Assembly (NCBI GenBank): GCA_018064455.1
Contig: JAGHVH010000008.1
Coordinates: 1-64,000, forward strand
DNA length: 64,000 nucleotides
Origin: Candidatus Limimonas egerieequi
GTDB taxonomy: Bacteria; Bacillota; Clostridia; Oscillospirales; Acutalibacteraceae
Reading direction: 5' to 3'
Every line of letters starts with the position of its first letter. Position 1 is the stretch's first letter. The position numbers were made by a program, and so were the translations under genes. A model generated the notes under the pieces. It saw only the letters and a program-made list of their open reading frames with translations, made no database searches and was not told the DNA's origin. Of the stretch, positions 34,114-42,341 are shown one piece after another.

Positions 34114-34644
34114 TTATTTTATAAACAGCGCAAAGATATAAGGAATAGCGTAAGCAAATCCAAGCGTTGTGAATACGGTTACGAAGTAGTGCTCAAGGTA
34201 AGCACCTGCGTACATAATCGCAGCTGGAATTGCGAGTCCTATCTTGGAAATCACCTTGGTGTCTTCATCCTTGAAAAGATGTTCCCACATATTCATTGCA
34301 TCCTCTAAAAGAGGGAAGCAGTTGACAAGGCAAGAGATTCCAAAGTAGGTAAAGAGTATTCCGAAAAGGTTAAACTTGCCAAGATAAACAGAGTTTAGTG
34401 ATGCTGGAATCAAGAATGATAATCCACAGATAAGGCTGATTATGTGTGGAAGGAAGCATACACCAAAGCTGCCTTGTTTTGGGGCAAGTATATGCTCTAC
34501 GTGACCGCAGAGTTCGTTTTTTTGGAAGTATCTTGAGAACTCAATTGGAATTTCGTACATACGGCAGGCGAGTTGCTCTAAAAATCCTTTTAGGAATGCG
34601 CCTGGGAATGTGAGGATTTTGATGATGAAGTTTATTGTGCCCAT
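34114..34644 (-). CDS. Membrane protein resembling a catalytically dead M50-type protease
   Basis: A 176-residue integral membrane protein with about four hydrophobic segments. The N-terminal TFPGAFLKGFLEQLACR (residues 12-28) has the frame of the FPGxxLHExxHxLxCR metalloprotease helix, but the His-Glu-His positions read Lys19, Gly20 and Glu23. A CGHVEH segment follows near residue 46, then three further hydrophobic helices. I infer an M50-related fold without zinc chemistry; the family has no established function that I know. It overlaps the upstream TPR gene by 13 bp, so the two are translationally coupled and probably act together at the membrane. Confidence 0.6.
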   Translation of the reverse strand: MGTINFIIKILTFPGAFLKGFLEQLACRMYEIPIEFSRYFQKNELCGHVEHILAPKQGSFGVCFLPHIISLICGLSFLIPASLNSVYLGKFNLFGILFTYFGISCLVNCFPLLEDAMNMWEHLFKDEDTKVISKIGLAIPAAIMYAGAYLEHYFVTVFTTLGFAYAIPYIFALFIK

Positions 34645-36071
34645 GTGAAATCCCCCTTATCCTTAGTAAAGATGTCCTCGACAGTCATCTCTTCTGTAAG
34701 TACTTTTTCAACCTCGTTTGCAAGGGTAAATCCATAGTAGGAAAGTTCCTCTTCGATGGCTTGCATTGTGTCATTGTCACCTTGGAGACCAGCGCAGAGG
34801 TAGTATAGGCTTGCAGCAGAGATGTACGCATTTGCTGTATCAGCACTTTCGTATGCTGTCTGGGCATTTGCAAGTGCCTCTTTTGGCTTGTCCATAAGGA
34901 GGTTGATTATACCAAGCTGATAGTTGATAAGTGAATCGCTTGGATTGATCTTGAGACCATCGTTGCAAGCTTTTGTAGCCTTGGTAAGGTCGCCCTTGAA
35001 GCGATATGCAACTGACCTATAGAGATAGACATATGGGCTTTCGCTGTTGAATTTTGAAAGCTCGTTTGCATAGTTTAACATGTCGTCATATTTCTTCTCG
35101 TTGAGGGAAATCTCTGCGAGGAGTGGAAGGTAGAGCGACTTGTTGTCAGGATCAATTTCGCGAATTTTTTCAACGTTTTTACGCATTATAGAGATGTCTT
35201 CGCCTAAAACGTTAGCACCGTAGTACTTGTAGTAATAAAGCTGTGCCTGATCAAACTCTTTGCCGGCAACCTTTTCATCGAACGCCTCTTCAAACTCGGC
35301 ATATGTCATAGAAGGACTGTAAACGTCGTTGAAGCACTCATAGAGTTTTTGATATGAATCAATCTTGTCCTTTGCTGCTTTGACACTCTTGTTTTTAGAT
35401 TTTGCAAGGTCAGATTCAGTAAAGTACTTGTCAATAAACTTAGAGAGATCCTCGTATTTATCAATTCCGATTTTTTGGTAGAGGTCAACTTGGCGTCTTA
35501 GGTATCTGCCGCCGAAGTTGTCGTCCGTTACTTTGATTTCGGTGTTGATGTTGTCATAAGCTGCAAGAGCAGAGTTAAGCTTACCTGCTTTGACAAGCTT
35601 GTCAGCAGCAACTGCCTCTTTGAAAACTGGGAAAGAGATAGCAAAGTAGCTAAATGAGAGGACGAGGAGGACGATTGCAATAATTGGAGCAATGAGTTTC
35701 CACCATGAAAATGGGTAATGCTTCATTGTCTCAAGGCATGACTCACAGTATTGCTCGTCATCGTCGACAATATTTTCGCCACAGCATTCGCAGTACTTTT
35801 CAGTGCCACGTTTTGCCTTTCCATCCTTTGCTTCTTTTACTATTTCCTTCCAAGAGGCGTCTGGATTTTCCTCCATCATCTTGTCAATCTCGTCTTGGAC
35901 AAGATCCTTTAAGTCATTGAGCTCCGACTCAAGCTTTTCTGGGTCGAGACCAGTGCTTGGGTCGAGCGGGATCTTGTCATCGCCCTCTGGATTGACATCG
36001 AGAGGAATTTCCTCGCCAGGAAGTTCCTTTACGAGCTCTTCGAGCTCCTTTGCTTTTTTATCTTCTGCCAA
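34632..36071 (-). CDS. Zinc-ribbon, single-pass membrane, TPR-repeat protein
   Basis: About 480 residues in four parts. First is an acidic Glu/Asp/Pro-rich cytoplasmic region (1-85), then a four-Cys zinc ribbon (CECCG ... CESC, about 94-113), one transmembrane helix (about 124-146), and a long helical TPR region outside the membrane (about 155-450; KSLYLPLLAEISLNEKKYD, LINYQLGIINLLMDKPKEAL). No catalytic motif is seen. The start could be GTG 36083 or TTG 36071; AAGGAG abuts the GTG and is about 11 bases from the TTG, so 36071 is used. It is probably a scaffold. It lies between thiT and the M50-like gene in one operon. Confidence 0.7.
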   Translation of the reverse strand: MAEDKKAKELEELVKELPGEEIPLDVNPEGDDKIPLDPSTGLDPEKLESELNDLKDLVQDEIDKMMEENPDASWKEIVKEAKDGKAKRGTEKYCECCGENIVDDDEQYCESCLETMKHYPFSWWKLIAPIIAIVLLVLSFSYFAISFPVFKEAVAADKLVKAGKLNSALAAYDNINTEIKVTDDNFGGRYLRRQVDLYQKIGIDKYEDLSKFIDKYFTESDLAKSKNKSVKAAKDKIDSYQKLYECFNDVYSPSMTYAEFEEAFDEKVAGKEFDQAQLYYYKYYGANVLGEDISIMRKNVEKIREIDPDNKSLYLPLLAEISLNEKKYDDMLNYANELSKFNSESPYVYLYRSVAYRFKGDLTKATKACNDGLKINPSDSLINYQLGIINLLMDKPKEALANAQTAYESADTANAYISAASLYYLCAGLQGDNDTMQAIEEELSYYGFTLANEVEKVLTEEMTVEDIFTKDKGDFTWAQ

Positions 36072-36095
36072 AGTACGGTTCACTCCTTCTTTGGT

Positions 36096-36674
36096 TTATT
36101 TTAAAACTCCATTATTATCAAGTCTTGGGAACAAGAACTTGTTAAGTGCAAGTATTCCAATAATAGTAATTATTGTCTCTGGGATCATATATCCCGCATT
36201 GTATGTGATTGAATAGGCAAAAACTGCGCCAAGCGAGTTGCCATTTGTATAGTCGCCCCAAATTGTTATGCCACTGATAAAGTGGCAGAGTAGGCGGAAC
36301 GCACAAACGAGTATGGTGCCAATGGTCAAGTCTATATAACCATTCTTAAATTTGCCTTTAAATATGCCACCAAGGCCTAGTGCTGTATAGGCAAGCAAAT
36401 AGTCAAAGAGTATCAAAATAAGGTAACTTGAAAAGCCCTTAACATAGCTTAGGTTTGAGAGGCCAAAGAGGAACTGGAGAAGTGACATTACAAATCCAGA
36501 AAGCAATCCCCAAGCTGGTCCAAAGATGTAGCCAAGAGCAATTATTGGAACTTGGCTAAAAATAGTAACGCCACCACCATATGGTAGTTGTACCACTGCA
36601 AACTCGTTTAACACAGTAGCAATGGCGATAAGCATGGCAGTGACGACTAAGCGGTATGTTTTGTTGTTTTTCAT
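36096..36674 (-). CDS. thiT: Thiamine ECF transporter substrate-binding subunit
   Basis: S component of an energy-coupling factor transporter, 192 residues with six predicted helices. The RLVVTAMLIAIATVLNEF helix 1, the QVPIIALGYIFGPAWG region (about 40-55) and NGNSLGAVFAYSITYNAGYMIPE fit ThiT, whose Trp/Tyr/Asn residues bind thiamine. The TPP riboswitch directly upstream makes the ligand assignment firm. The shared EcfA/EcfT energising module is not in the window. It is the first gene of an operon with the TPR and M50-like genes. Confidence 0.92.
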   Translation of the reverse strand: MKNNKTYRLVVTAMLIAIATVLNEFAVVQLPYGGGVTIFSQVPIIALGYIFGPAWGLLSGFVMSLLQFLFGLSNLSYVKGFSSYLILILFDYLLAYTALGLGGIFKGKFKNGYIDLTIGTILVCAFRLLCHFISGITIWGDYTNGNSLGAVFAYSITYNAGYMIPETIITIIGILALNKFLFPRLDNNGVLK

Positions 36675-36684
36675 AAGTATCTTC

Positions 36685-36773
36685 CTTTCCTACGCGGGCA
36701 TTATCCCGATCAGGTCGAAGGGACAAGGACTTGTGGTCCGAATCTCAGCCGAAGAACATTCAGCGCCCCTGGA
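36685..36773 (-). promoter_or_regulatory. TPP (thiamine pyrophosphate) riboswitch
   Basis: On the minus strand the leader shows the THI-box order: GGGGCGC (near 36769-36763), the CTGAGA core (36746-36741), then CCTGATCGGGATAATGCCCGCGTAGG (two blocks, about 36714-36689). Only about 10-15 nt separate its 3' side from the thiT ATG, and the AAGGAAG ribosome site lies next to the closing stem. No terminator hairpin follows, so TPP most likely blocks translation initiation and does not end transcription. Confidence 0.93.
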
Positions 36774-36793
36774 CTATTATTTTGTACGAAAAC

Positions 36794-36822
36794 ATTTTAA
36801 CATTCAGTCTTGCAAAGTTCAA
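36794..36822 (-). promoter_or_regulatory. Promoter of the thiT operon
   Basis: Minus strand TTGAAC (36822-36817), 17 bp, TAAAAT (36799-36794). The expected transcription start near 36787 is just upstream of the riboswitch. Confidence 0.7.
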
Positions 36823-36838
36823 GGTATGGTGTTAAAAT
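36810..36838 (+). promoter_or_regulatory. Promoter of typA
   Basis: TTGCAA (36810-36815), 17 bp, TAAAAT (36833-36838). It overlaps the -35 of the divergent thiT promoter. Confidence 0.65.
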
Positions 36839-36890
36839 TCTATCTCGGTTTTATCATTATAGGTATTATTAAAGAGACAGGGTGTTATAT

Positions 36891-38714
36891 TTGAAACTTA
36901 GAGAAGACATAAGAAACGTTGCAATTATTGCTCACGTTGACCATGGTAAGACAACATTGGTTGACGAGCTTTTAAAGCAGAGTGGTACATTTAACTCACA
37001 CGAGACTGTTGAGGACAGAGTAATGGACTCAGGAGACTTAGAGCGTGAGCGTGGTATCACTATTCTTTCCAAGAACACATCAGTTCATTACAAGGATACA
37101 AAAATTAATATCATTGACACTCCGGGTCATGCTGACTTTGGTGGTGAGGTTGAGCGTATCCTCCTCATGGTAGATGGAGTATTGCTCCTCGTTGATGCTT
37201 TTGAAGGCTGCATGCCACAGACACGTTTCGTACTTAAAAAGGCCCTTGGTCTCAAGAAAAAAGTAGTAGTTGTAATCAACAAGATAGACAGACCTGGTGC
37301 TCGTCCAGCCGAGGTAGTAGATGAGGTTATCGACCTCTTTATCGAACTTGGCGCAAATGAGGATCAGATTGAATTCCCAGTTATCTTTGCATCAGCAAAG
37401 GAGGGCTATGCATCTGAGGACTCACGCGATAGAAGTGGCGATATGCGTCCACTCTTTGAGGCTATTATCAAAGAGGTTCCAGCTCCAAAGGGCGACGTTG
37501 ACGCACCTTTGCAGGTGCTTTTCTCAAGCCTTGATTATGATGATTATATTGGCCGAATTGGCGTAGGCCGCATTGAGCGTGGTACTATCAAGAGAAACCA
37601 GCAGGTTGTACTTTGCAAAGCAGATGGCTCACAGCAGAACGTTAAGGTTTCAAAGCTCTATGCTTTTGAAGGCCTTAAACGTACAGAGGTTGAGGAAGCT
37701 GCTGCAGGTGAGATAATCTGCGTATCAGGTATTGCTGATATTAACATTGGTGAGACTGCATGTGACCCTGAATGCATTGAACCTATGGACTTTATCAAGA
37801 TAGATGAGCCTACAATTTCAATGAATTTTATTGTAAATACTTCTCCATTCGCTGGACGCGAAGGTAAGTTCGTTACATCAAGAAATATTAGAGACCGTCT
37901 CTTTAAAGAGGTTGAAACTAACGTTTCAATGCGCGTAGAAGAGACAGACACAACGGATACATTCAAAGTATCTGGTCGTGGTGAACTTCATCTTTCAATC
38001 CTTATTGAGACAATGCGTCGTGAAGGATATGAGTTCGCAGTTTCTCGTCCAAAGGTTATCTTTAAGCGTGATGACAACGGCCAACTTCTTGAGCCTATGG
38101 AGCTCCTTGTTGTAGAAGTTCCAGCTGACTATGTTGGTACAGTTATTGAAAAGATTGGTTCACGTAAGGGTGAACTTAAGGATATGGCTGCACATGACGG
38201 CGGTTCAACTCACCTTGAGTTTTCAATCCCATCTCGTGGCCTTATTGGTTATCGTTCAGAGTTCCTTACTGATACAAATGGTAACGGCATTATGAACCAA
38301 ATCTTTGATGGCTATGAGCCATACAAGGGTGACATTCAGATGCGTGAGCGTGGCTCAATCGTTGTTCATGAGCCAGGTGAGTCAAACGCCTATGGCCTCT
38401 TTAACACACAGGAGCGTGGCAAGCTCTTTATTGGTCCTGGTGTAGAAGTATATGAGGGCATGATCGTTGGTGAGTGCGCTAAGAACGAGGATATCGTTTG
38501 TAACGTATGTAAGACCAAGCATCTCACAAACACACGTGCATCAGGTTCCGATGATGCGCTCCGTCTTGTTCCGCCAACAACACTCAGCCTTGAGCAGTGT
38601 ATGGAATTCATCGCTGATGACGAACTCTTGGAGGTTACCCCAGAGTCACTTCGCCTTCGTAAGATGATTCTTAACAAGGAACAGCGCATGAAACAACAGT
38701 TTAAGAATAAATAA
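36891..38714 (+). CDS. typA: Translational GTPase TypA/BipA
   Basis: Ribosome-binding GTPase involved in stress and low-temperature ribosome assembly, 607 residues. The G1 loop is AHVDHGKTT (14-22), with G3 in [11 protein letters not shown] and G4 in [12 protein letters not shown]-like domains and the BipA-specific C-terminal domain with [12 protein letters not shown] follow. The start is TTG 36891, with AGGGTG six bases upstream (36879-36884); the GTG at 36882 overlaps that site. This start also matches the usual [10 protein letters not shown]-terminus. It is monocistronic and ends next to a hairpin shared with the convergent gene. Confidence 0.95.
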   Translation: MKLREDIRNVAIIAHVDHGKTTLVDELLKQSGTFNSHETVEDRVMDSGDLERERGITILSKNTSVHYKDTKINIIDTPGHADFGGEVERILLMVDGVLLLVDAFEGCMPQTRFVLKKALGLKKKVVVVINKIDRPGARPAEVVDEVIDLFIELGANEDQIEFPVIFASAKEGYASEDSRDRSGDMRPLFEAIIKEVPAPKGDVDAPLQVLFSSLDYDDYIGRIGVGRIERGTIKRNQQVVLCKADGSQQNVKVSKLYAFEGLKRTEVEEAAAGEIICVSGIADINIGETACDPECIEPMDFIKIDEPTISMNFIVNTSPFAGREGKFVTSRNIRDRLFKEVETNVSMRVEETDTTDTFKVSGRGELHLSILIETMRREGYEFAVSRPKVIFKRDDNGQLLEPMELLVVEVPADYVGTVIEKIGSRKGELKDMAAHDGGSTHLEFSIPSRGLIGYRSEFLTDTNGNGIMNQIFDGYEPYKGDIQMRERGSIVVHEPGESNAYGLFNTQERGKLFIGPGVEVYEGMIVGECAKNEDIVCNVCKTKHLTNTRASGSDDALRLVPPTTLSLEQCMEFIADDELLEVTPESLRLRKMILNKEQRMKQQFKNK

Positions 38715-39968
38715 TTAAAAAGACCTCAGGGCGTCATCGCCTTGAGGTCTTTCAATTATGCATCCTCCAAGGCATACGCCAAGGACGATGTAGAAGTATG
38801 GTGCTGTATAAAAAACAGTAAGTCCAAAGAAACCAGAAATTAAATATCCAACTACTGCGAACGCACATGCACGTGTGATCGGTGAGATTTCTTTTCTAAG
38901 TTTAATTAATCTGATTACACCAAGCACAAGGAAGGCAAGGTACATAGCAAGGCCAGGGATGCCTGTGTACATACCGATTTGAAGGTACATATTGTGCGCG
39001 CTAAATCCTATGCCCTGTGGTCCAAATCCTACGATAGGAGAAATCTTGATAGCTTGTAGTGCAAGTTTCCAAAGTCCACCACGCGCTGAACCAACCGATG
39101 CAACTTCCTCTATGTCAGCGCTACTGTCTATAACAGTACTTACGTCAGAGAACATAGATGTGAAGTTGTCAATAACGTTGCTTGTATAGATTAGGCTGAT
39201 TGCAGAAAGCACAATGAAAGCGAGGAAAATTGAAGCAGGTTTGACTTTATTTTCTCTGTTGATAAAGGACCATATGACCGCAAAGAAGAAAGTAAGCAGT
39301 ACAGCAAGGTATGATCCCATAGTGTTGTTTAGAATCAACATATTAGTTAGAAGTACAAAGCAGATTGCATAGACAATCTTTTCTCTTTTGCTTTCAAGGT
39401 ACTCTATCATATAGCCACAGAGGATGAGTGCTATTGTCAAATAATATCCGCAGTGGTTGGTGTTATAGAATGGTCCTTGATAGTGGAAGCAATTAGTTGC
39501 TTCATTTGCAAAGAGTTGGTAGGTGATTCCATTGTCTATTAAAGAGAAGATTGCAAATATGCTTGCAAGGATAACGTAGACCTTGCTAAGTATTATTACT
39601 GACTTCTTGCTTTCTGACATCATTATGCCAATGAGAATCATGGCAAAATATGAAAGGTACACGGAAACGCAGTCGGACATTGGGACAAATCCAAAAAAGC
39701 ACATAAAAGGTGTGTCTGATATTGCAGCACAGAAAATACTCCAAGCACCAAATATTAGTAGCATAATAAATGGAGGCTTGTAGACTTTTTTAAATGAAAA
39801 ATCTTTAATTGCTATAAGTAATCCAAAGACTGCGGGAATGAATAAGAACATTATCCAAACTCTGTAACTAATATATGATTGTGTGTCGGTGAGATTAAGA
39901 ATTATCTCGGCAAGTGGTGCGAGAATTACTATTAAAGCACATCCAACGGACCAATTAGTCTTTTCCAT
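38715..39968 (-). CDS. O-antigen ligase / Wzy-like polymerase family protein
   Basis: A 417-residue integral membrane protein with about 11-12 transmembrane segments. A large external loop between residues about 265 and 320 contains GSARGGLWKLALQAI and GFGPQGIGFSAHNMYLQIG, the pattern (Arg, then His-Asn) of the Wzy_C/O-antigen ligase domain. In a Gram-positive it may polymerise or transfer cell-surface glycan. The start is ATG 39968, with AAGGAG 9 bases ahead, not the in-frame TTG 39974. The start overlaps the stop of the 78-residue protein. The last codons (RPQGDDALRSF) lie inside the terminator hairpin. Confidence 0.82.
   Translation of the reverse strand: MEKTNWSVGCALIVILAPLAEIILNLTDTQSYISYRVWIMFLFIPAVFGLLIAIKDFSFKKVYKPPFIMLLIFGAWSIFCAAISDTPFMCFFGFVPMSDCVSVYLSYFAMILIGIMMSESKKSVIILSKVYVILASIFAIFSLIDNGITYQLFANEATNCFHYQGPFYNTNHCGYYLTIALILCGYMIEYLESKREKIVYAICFVLLTNMLILNNTMGSYLAVLLTFFFAVIWSFINRENKVKPASIFLAFIVLSAISLIYTSNVIDNFTSMFSDVSTVIDSSADIEEVASVGSARGGLWKLALQAIKISPIVGFGPQGIGFSAHNMYLQIGMYTGIPGLAMYLAFLVLGVIRLIKLRKEISPITRACAFAVVGYLISGFFGLTVFYTAPYFYIVLGVCLGGCIIERPQGDDALRSF
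38719..38752. terminator. Terminator hairpin between typA and the O-antigen-ligase-like gene
   Basis: A 15-bp stem (38719-38733 with 38738-38752, one G-U pair) with a 4-nt loop. It serves converging genes, and the last codons and stop of the minus-strand gene lie within its stem and T-run. Confidence 0.8.
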
Positions 39969-40191
39969 ATGCAAATACTCCTTGTTCTGGGTGCTTTTCT
40001 ACAAACTTTTCATAGTGTTTTGATCTGTACATAGCGCTAGAGTAACTATTAGCATAAACTGCTTCCCTATATGTTCTTACATAAAATTTTTGGTTCCACT
40101 GAAGAATAGAAGAGACAAGGATAAAGGCTGCAAAAATTGCAGCAAGTACAATGGATATAATTTTTGTTGCTTTGCCTAGTTTGCTTTTCAT
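39955..40191 (-). CDS. Small single-pass membrane protein
   Basis: A 78-residue protein. After the basic N-terminus (KSKLGKATK) one hydrophobic helix spans about residues 11-31, and the remaining 47 residues, rich in Tyr, Ser and charged residues, would be outside. I do not recognise a family. Its last codons overlap the start of the O-antigen-ligase-like gene by 14 bp, giving translational coupling, and the HAD gene ends 16 bp upstream. A role as an accessory subunit of the glycan enzyme is plausible but not shown. Confidence 0.7.
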   Translation of the reverse strand: MKSKLGKATKIISIVLAAIFAAFILVSSILQWNQKFYVRTYREAVYANSYSSAMYRSKHYEKFVEKHPEQGVFAYGKD

Positions 40192-40207
40192 GAACTCACC
40201 ATTTTGA

Positions 40208-40867
40208 TTAAAGTTTTGATATGTCTATTGTTGACAAGTCTTCTACGTACATATTTGCAAGAGAAATGATTAAATCTTTGTGCTTGGTTGACCATTTGTC
40301 TTGCACGGCAATGAGCGGGTAACCAGCAGTTGACACAGTTGTAATTGGAGTTAATGTGTCTTCAAAGACATAAGTTTCCGATTTGTCAGTTCCAAGGTAT
40401 GCGAGGGCCGCATCAAAAATGTTAGGGACTTTTTTGTCGAAGCCAACTTCTGTACACGTGAAAATTTTTTCAAAATAATCAATGATACCAACTCTTGTGA
40501 GTGCAGCCTCTACTAGGTGACGGTCCGTTGCGGTTGCAATGACCATGCGAACACCATTTTGCTTGAGCTCTTCAAGGAAGTCCACAACGCCTGGTTTTAC
40601 TGGTACTTCATTGTAGTAGCCGTTTTCTACCATTGCATTTGCTTCGTCTATAAAATCATAGATGCTCATATTGATAAAGCCACGGCTGTTAAAATACTCG
40701 CCCATTTCTGGCAAAAGCATAAGTTTGGTATCTTTTTGTATTTCTTCTGTATATTCAATTCCTCTTGATTCCAAAAAACGTGGACCTATATCAATCCACA
40801 AGTACATGGAATCAAGAAGGGTTCCATCCATATCAAAAATTGCAGCTTTGATAGCCAAGCTGTTCAC
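40208..40867 (-). CDS. HAD superfamily phosphatase (beta-phosphoglucomutase/Gph-like)
   Basis: A 219-residue cytosolic hydrolase. Motif I is FDMDGTLLDS (nucleophile Asp in FDMDGT, near residue 11-16), a helical cap lies at about 20-85, motif II is the Thr of VIATATD near 112, and motif III/IV lies in FEDTLTPI near 169, where the usual EDS reads EDT. These mark the subfamily of phosphoglycolate phosphatases and phosphoglucomutases; the substrate is open. The start is GTG 40867, 7 bp after the histidine phosphatase stop; a TTG at 40858 with GGACGGTG ahead is an alternative. It shares an operon with the histidine phosphatase and the glycan gene. Confidence 0.85.
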   Translation of the reverse strand: MNSLAIKAAIFDMDGTLLDSMYLWIDIGPRFLESRGIEYTEEIQKDTKLMLLPEMGEYFNSRGFINMSIYDFIDEANAMVENGYYNEVPVKPGVVDFLEELKQNGVRMVIATATDRHLVEAALTRVGIIDYFEKIFTCTEVGFDKKVPNIFDAALAYLGTDKSETYVFEDTLTPITTVSTAGYPLIAVQDKWSTKHKDLIISLANMYVEDLSTIDISKL

Positions 40868-40874
40868 CGTCCAA

Positions 40875-41585
40875 TTAAATATCTATAAATCCGAATCCAC
40901 CCATTTGATTTCCAAATGCATCCATTTCAGGGTGGTCATTTAAAAATTCCGCTTCTTCCTCTTCTGAAAGCTCATAGTAAGGGATTTCTTCTATTGCTTC
41001 CATTTTGAGTATTTTGCTCCAAAGGCTTGGCGTTACACGGACTGTATAGCCACAGCCATTTGGTGTGAGCCATTCCGCCATTGAGGCCTCTGGTAGAGCA
41101 AACATGCTCATGATGCTCATAATAACGCCACCGTGCGTTATTATGGCAGCCTCTGTGACGCCTGTTTTAAAGAGGCCTTCAACGATTTTTTGGAAAGCTG
41201 TTGAAACGCGCTTTCCAAAATCGGCATTTGACTCACCAAATGGCGGAGCCTCCTCTGGCCCGCCAGACAGCCAAGCCGTAAACAACTCGTTGTCCTTTAA
41301 ATCATCGGCTGTTTTGCCTTCCCAGTCGCCAAAGTCATATTCACGAAGTTCGTTAATTACAATTGGGTTTTGGCCTGGATATAATATTTCACAGCTTTCA
41401 AGGCAACGCTTTAGTGGACTTGAAAAAACAGCACCGACATCAGGATATGTCATACTTTCTTTCATTTCCTTTAACTGATCGACACCCTCTTTGCAGAGTG
41501 GCACATCGGTTTGACCGATGTAGGTTCCCTCAAAATTTTCTTGAGTTAAACCATGTCTAATCAAATGTATTTTATAGGTTTTCAT
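40875..41585 (-). CDS. Histidine phosphatase (phosphoglycerate mutase-like) family protein
   Basis: A 236-residue enzyme. The phosphohistidine motif is LIRHGLTQ (residues 8-15) with the second Arg in SPLKRCLES; ELREYDFGDWEG contains the acidic catalytic residue and THGGVI the second His. The length and motif spacing match CobC/PhoE-type broad-specificity phosphatases. The C-terminal 45 residues are highly acidic (ELSEEEEAEF) and end in a Gly-rich tail, an extension not usual for the family. It is the first gene of the minus-strand operon reaching the O-antigen-ligase-like gene. Confidence 0.85.
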   Translation of the reverse strand: MKTYKIHLIRHGLTQENFEGTYIGQTDVPLCKEGVDQLKEMKESMTYPDVGAVFSSPLKRCLESCEILYPGQNPIVINELREYDFGDWEGKTADDLKDNELFTAWLSGGPEEAPPFGESNADFGKRVSTAFQKIVEGLFKTGVTEAAIITHGGVIMSIMSMFALPEASMAEWLTPNGCGYTVRVTPSLWSKILKMEAIEEIPYYELSEEEEAEFLNDHPEMDAFGNQMGGFGFIDI

Positions 41586-41587
41586 AG

Positions 41588-41616
41588 TTGCCTCCGAGTA
41601 TAATTTTTAGTATAAT
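41588..41616 (+). promoter_or_regulatory. Promoter of the XRE regulator at 41669
   Basis: TTGCCT (41588-41593), 17 bp, TATAAT (41611-41616). Confidence 0.65.
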
Positions 41617-41626
41617 AAAACTCCAA
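41597..41626 (-). promoter_or_regulatory. Promoter of the histidine phosphatase operon
   Basis: Minus strand TTGGAG (41626-41621), 18 bp, TATACT (41602-41597). It overlaps the divergent XRE promoter, so one regulator binding there could control both sides. Confidence 0.55.
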
Positions 41627-41668
41627 AATGCGGAAATAAATTACAATTAGTATAAATGGGGTGGCAAA

Positions 41669-42292
41669 ATGCCAGATAAACTTCAAAATGATAATTCGTT
41701 TATCTTTGCAACAAGACTTATGGAACTTCGCAAAGATAAAAAGATTAGCCAAAAGCAGGCAGCCAAAGACCTTGGCATTTCACAGGCACTTTTATCACAT
41801 TATGAAAACGGTGTCCGTGAATGTGGTTTAAACTTTGTTGTACGTGCTGCAAACTATTATAACGTAAGTTGTGATTTCTTGCTAGGAAATTCTAAAAGTA
41901 CAGTCAATCTTGATCGTGATACACGAATCCTTGATATAGCAGAAGATGCAAACATGTCAACTGACACTATCGTACGTGCCGCAATTTCTCTTGGTACTAA
42001 AGCACAGAAGGATGAAGAGATATTTGAATATCTTACGGAAGTTTATGCTATCTCAACATATCTTGTCCTTTATGCAAGCATCAAAAAGGGACTTGTACCA
42101 CATACTTGGCTTGAGGATAATTTATTAAATCCAGATGTGGCATCATACCTTGCAAACAGCCTAGGTACGACAACTAGAAGCCTTAAGTGGGGCCCAAAGA
42201 AGACGACAAAAGAGAAAAAACCACAGTGTGTTGAGACTGTGTCTTCTTGGACAAATGATTACTTGAATTTAAGTATAGCAAGCCTACTTTAA
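41669..42292 (+). CDS. XRE family transcriptional regulator
   Basis: A 207-residue protein. The N-terminal Cro/C1 helix-turn-helix covers residues about 14-70 (LRKDKKISQKQAAKDLGISQ, then LSHYENG). The C-terminal 135 residues are helical, with no transmembrane segment and no domain I can name, and end in a hydrophobic tail. GGGGTGG lies ahead of the ATG. It is divergent from the histidine phosphatase operon and its promoter overlaps that operon's promoter, so it is a candidate regulator of those genes. The terminator after it is shared with glgA. Confidence 0.85.
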   Translation: MPDKLQNDNSFIFATRLMELRKDKKISQKQAAKDLGISQALLSHYENGVRECGLNFVVRAANYYNVSCDFLLGNSKSTVNLDRDTRILDIAEDANMSTDTIVRAAISLGTKAQKDEEIFEYLTEVYAISTYLVLYASIKKGLVPHTWLEDNLLNPDVASYLANSLGTTTRSLKWGPKKTTKEKKPQCVETVSSWTNDYLNLSIASLL

Positions 42293-42304
42293 TAGGTCAA
42301 ACAA

Positions 42305-42333
42305 AACGGGTAGCGAAATAATCGCTACCCGTT
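42305..42333. terminator. Bidirectional terminator between the XRE gene and glgA
   Basis: A 12-bp perfect stem (42305-42316 with 42322-42333) with a 5-nt loop; T-rich on the right, A-rich on the left. Confidence 0.88.
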
Positions 42334-42341
42334 CTTTTCTT

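Noticed and set aside
40208-40867. HAD protein as a dedicated phosphoglycolate phosphatase
   Set aside because: The motifs define only the broad subfamily; the EDT in place of EDS and the operon context do not support a specific substrate.
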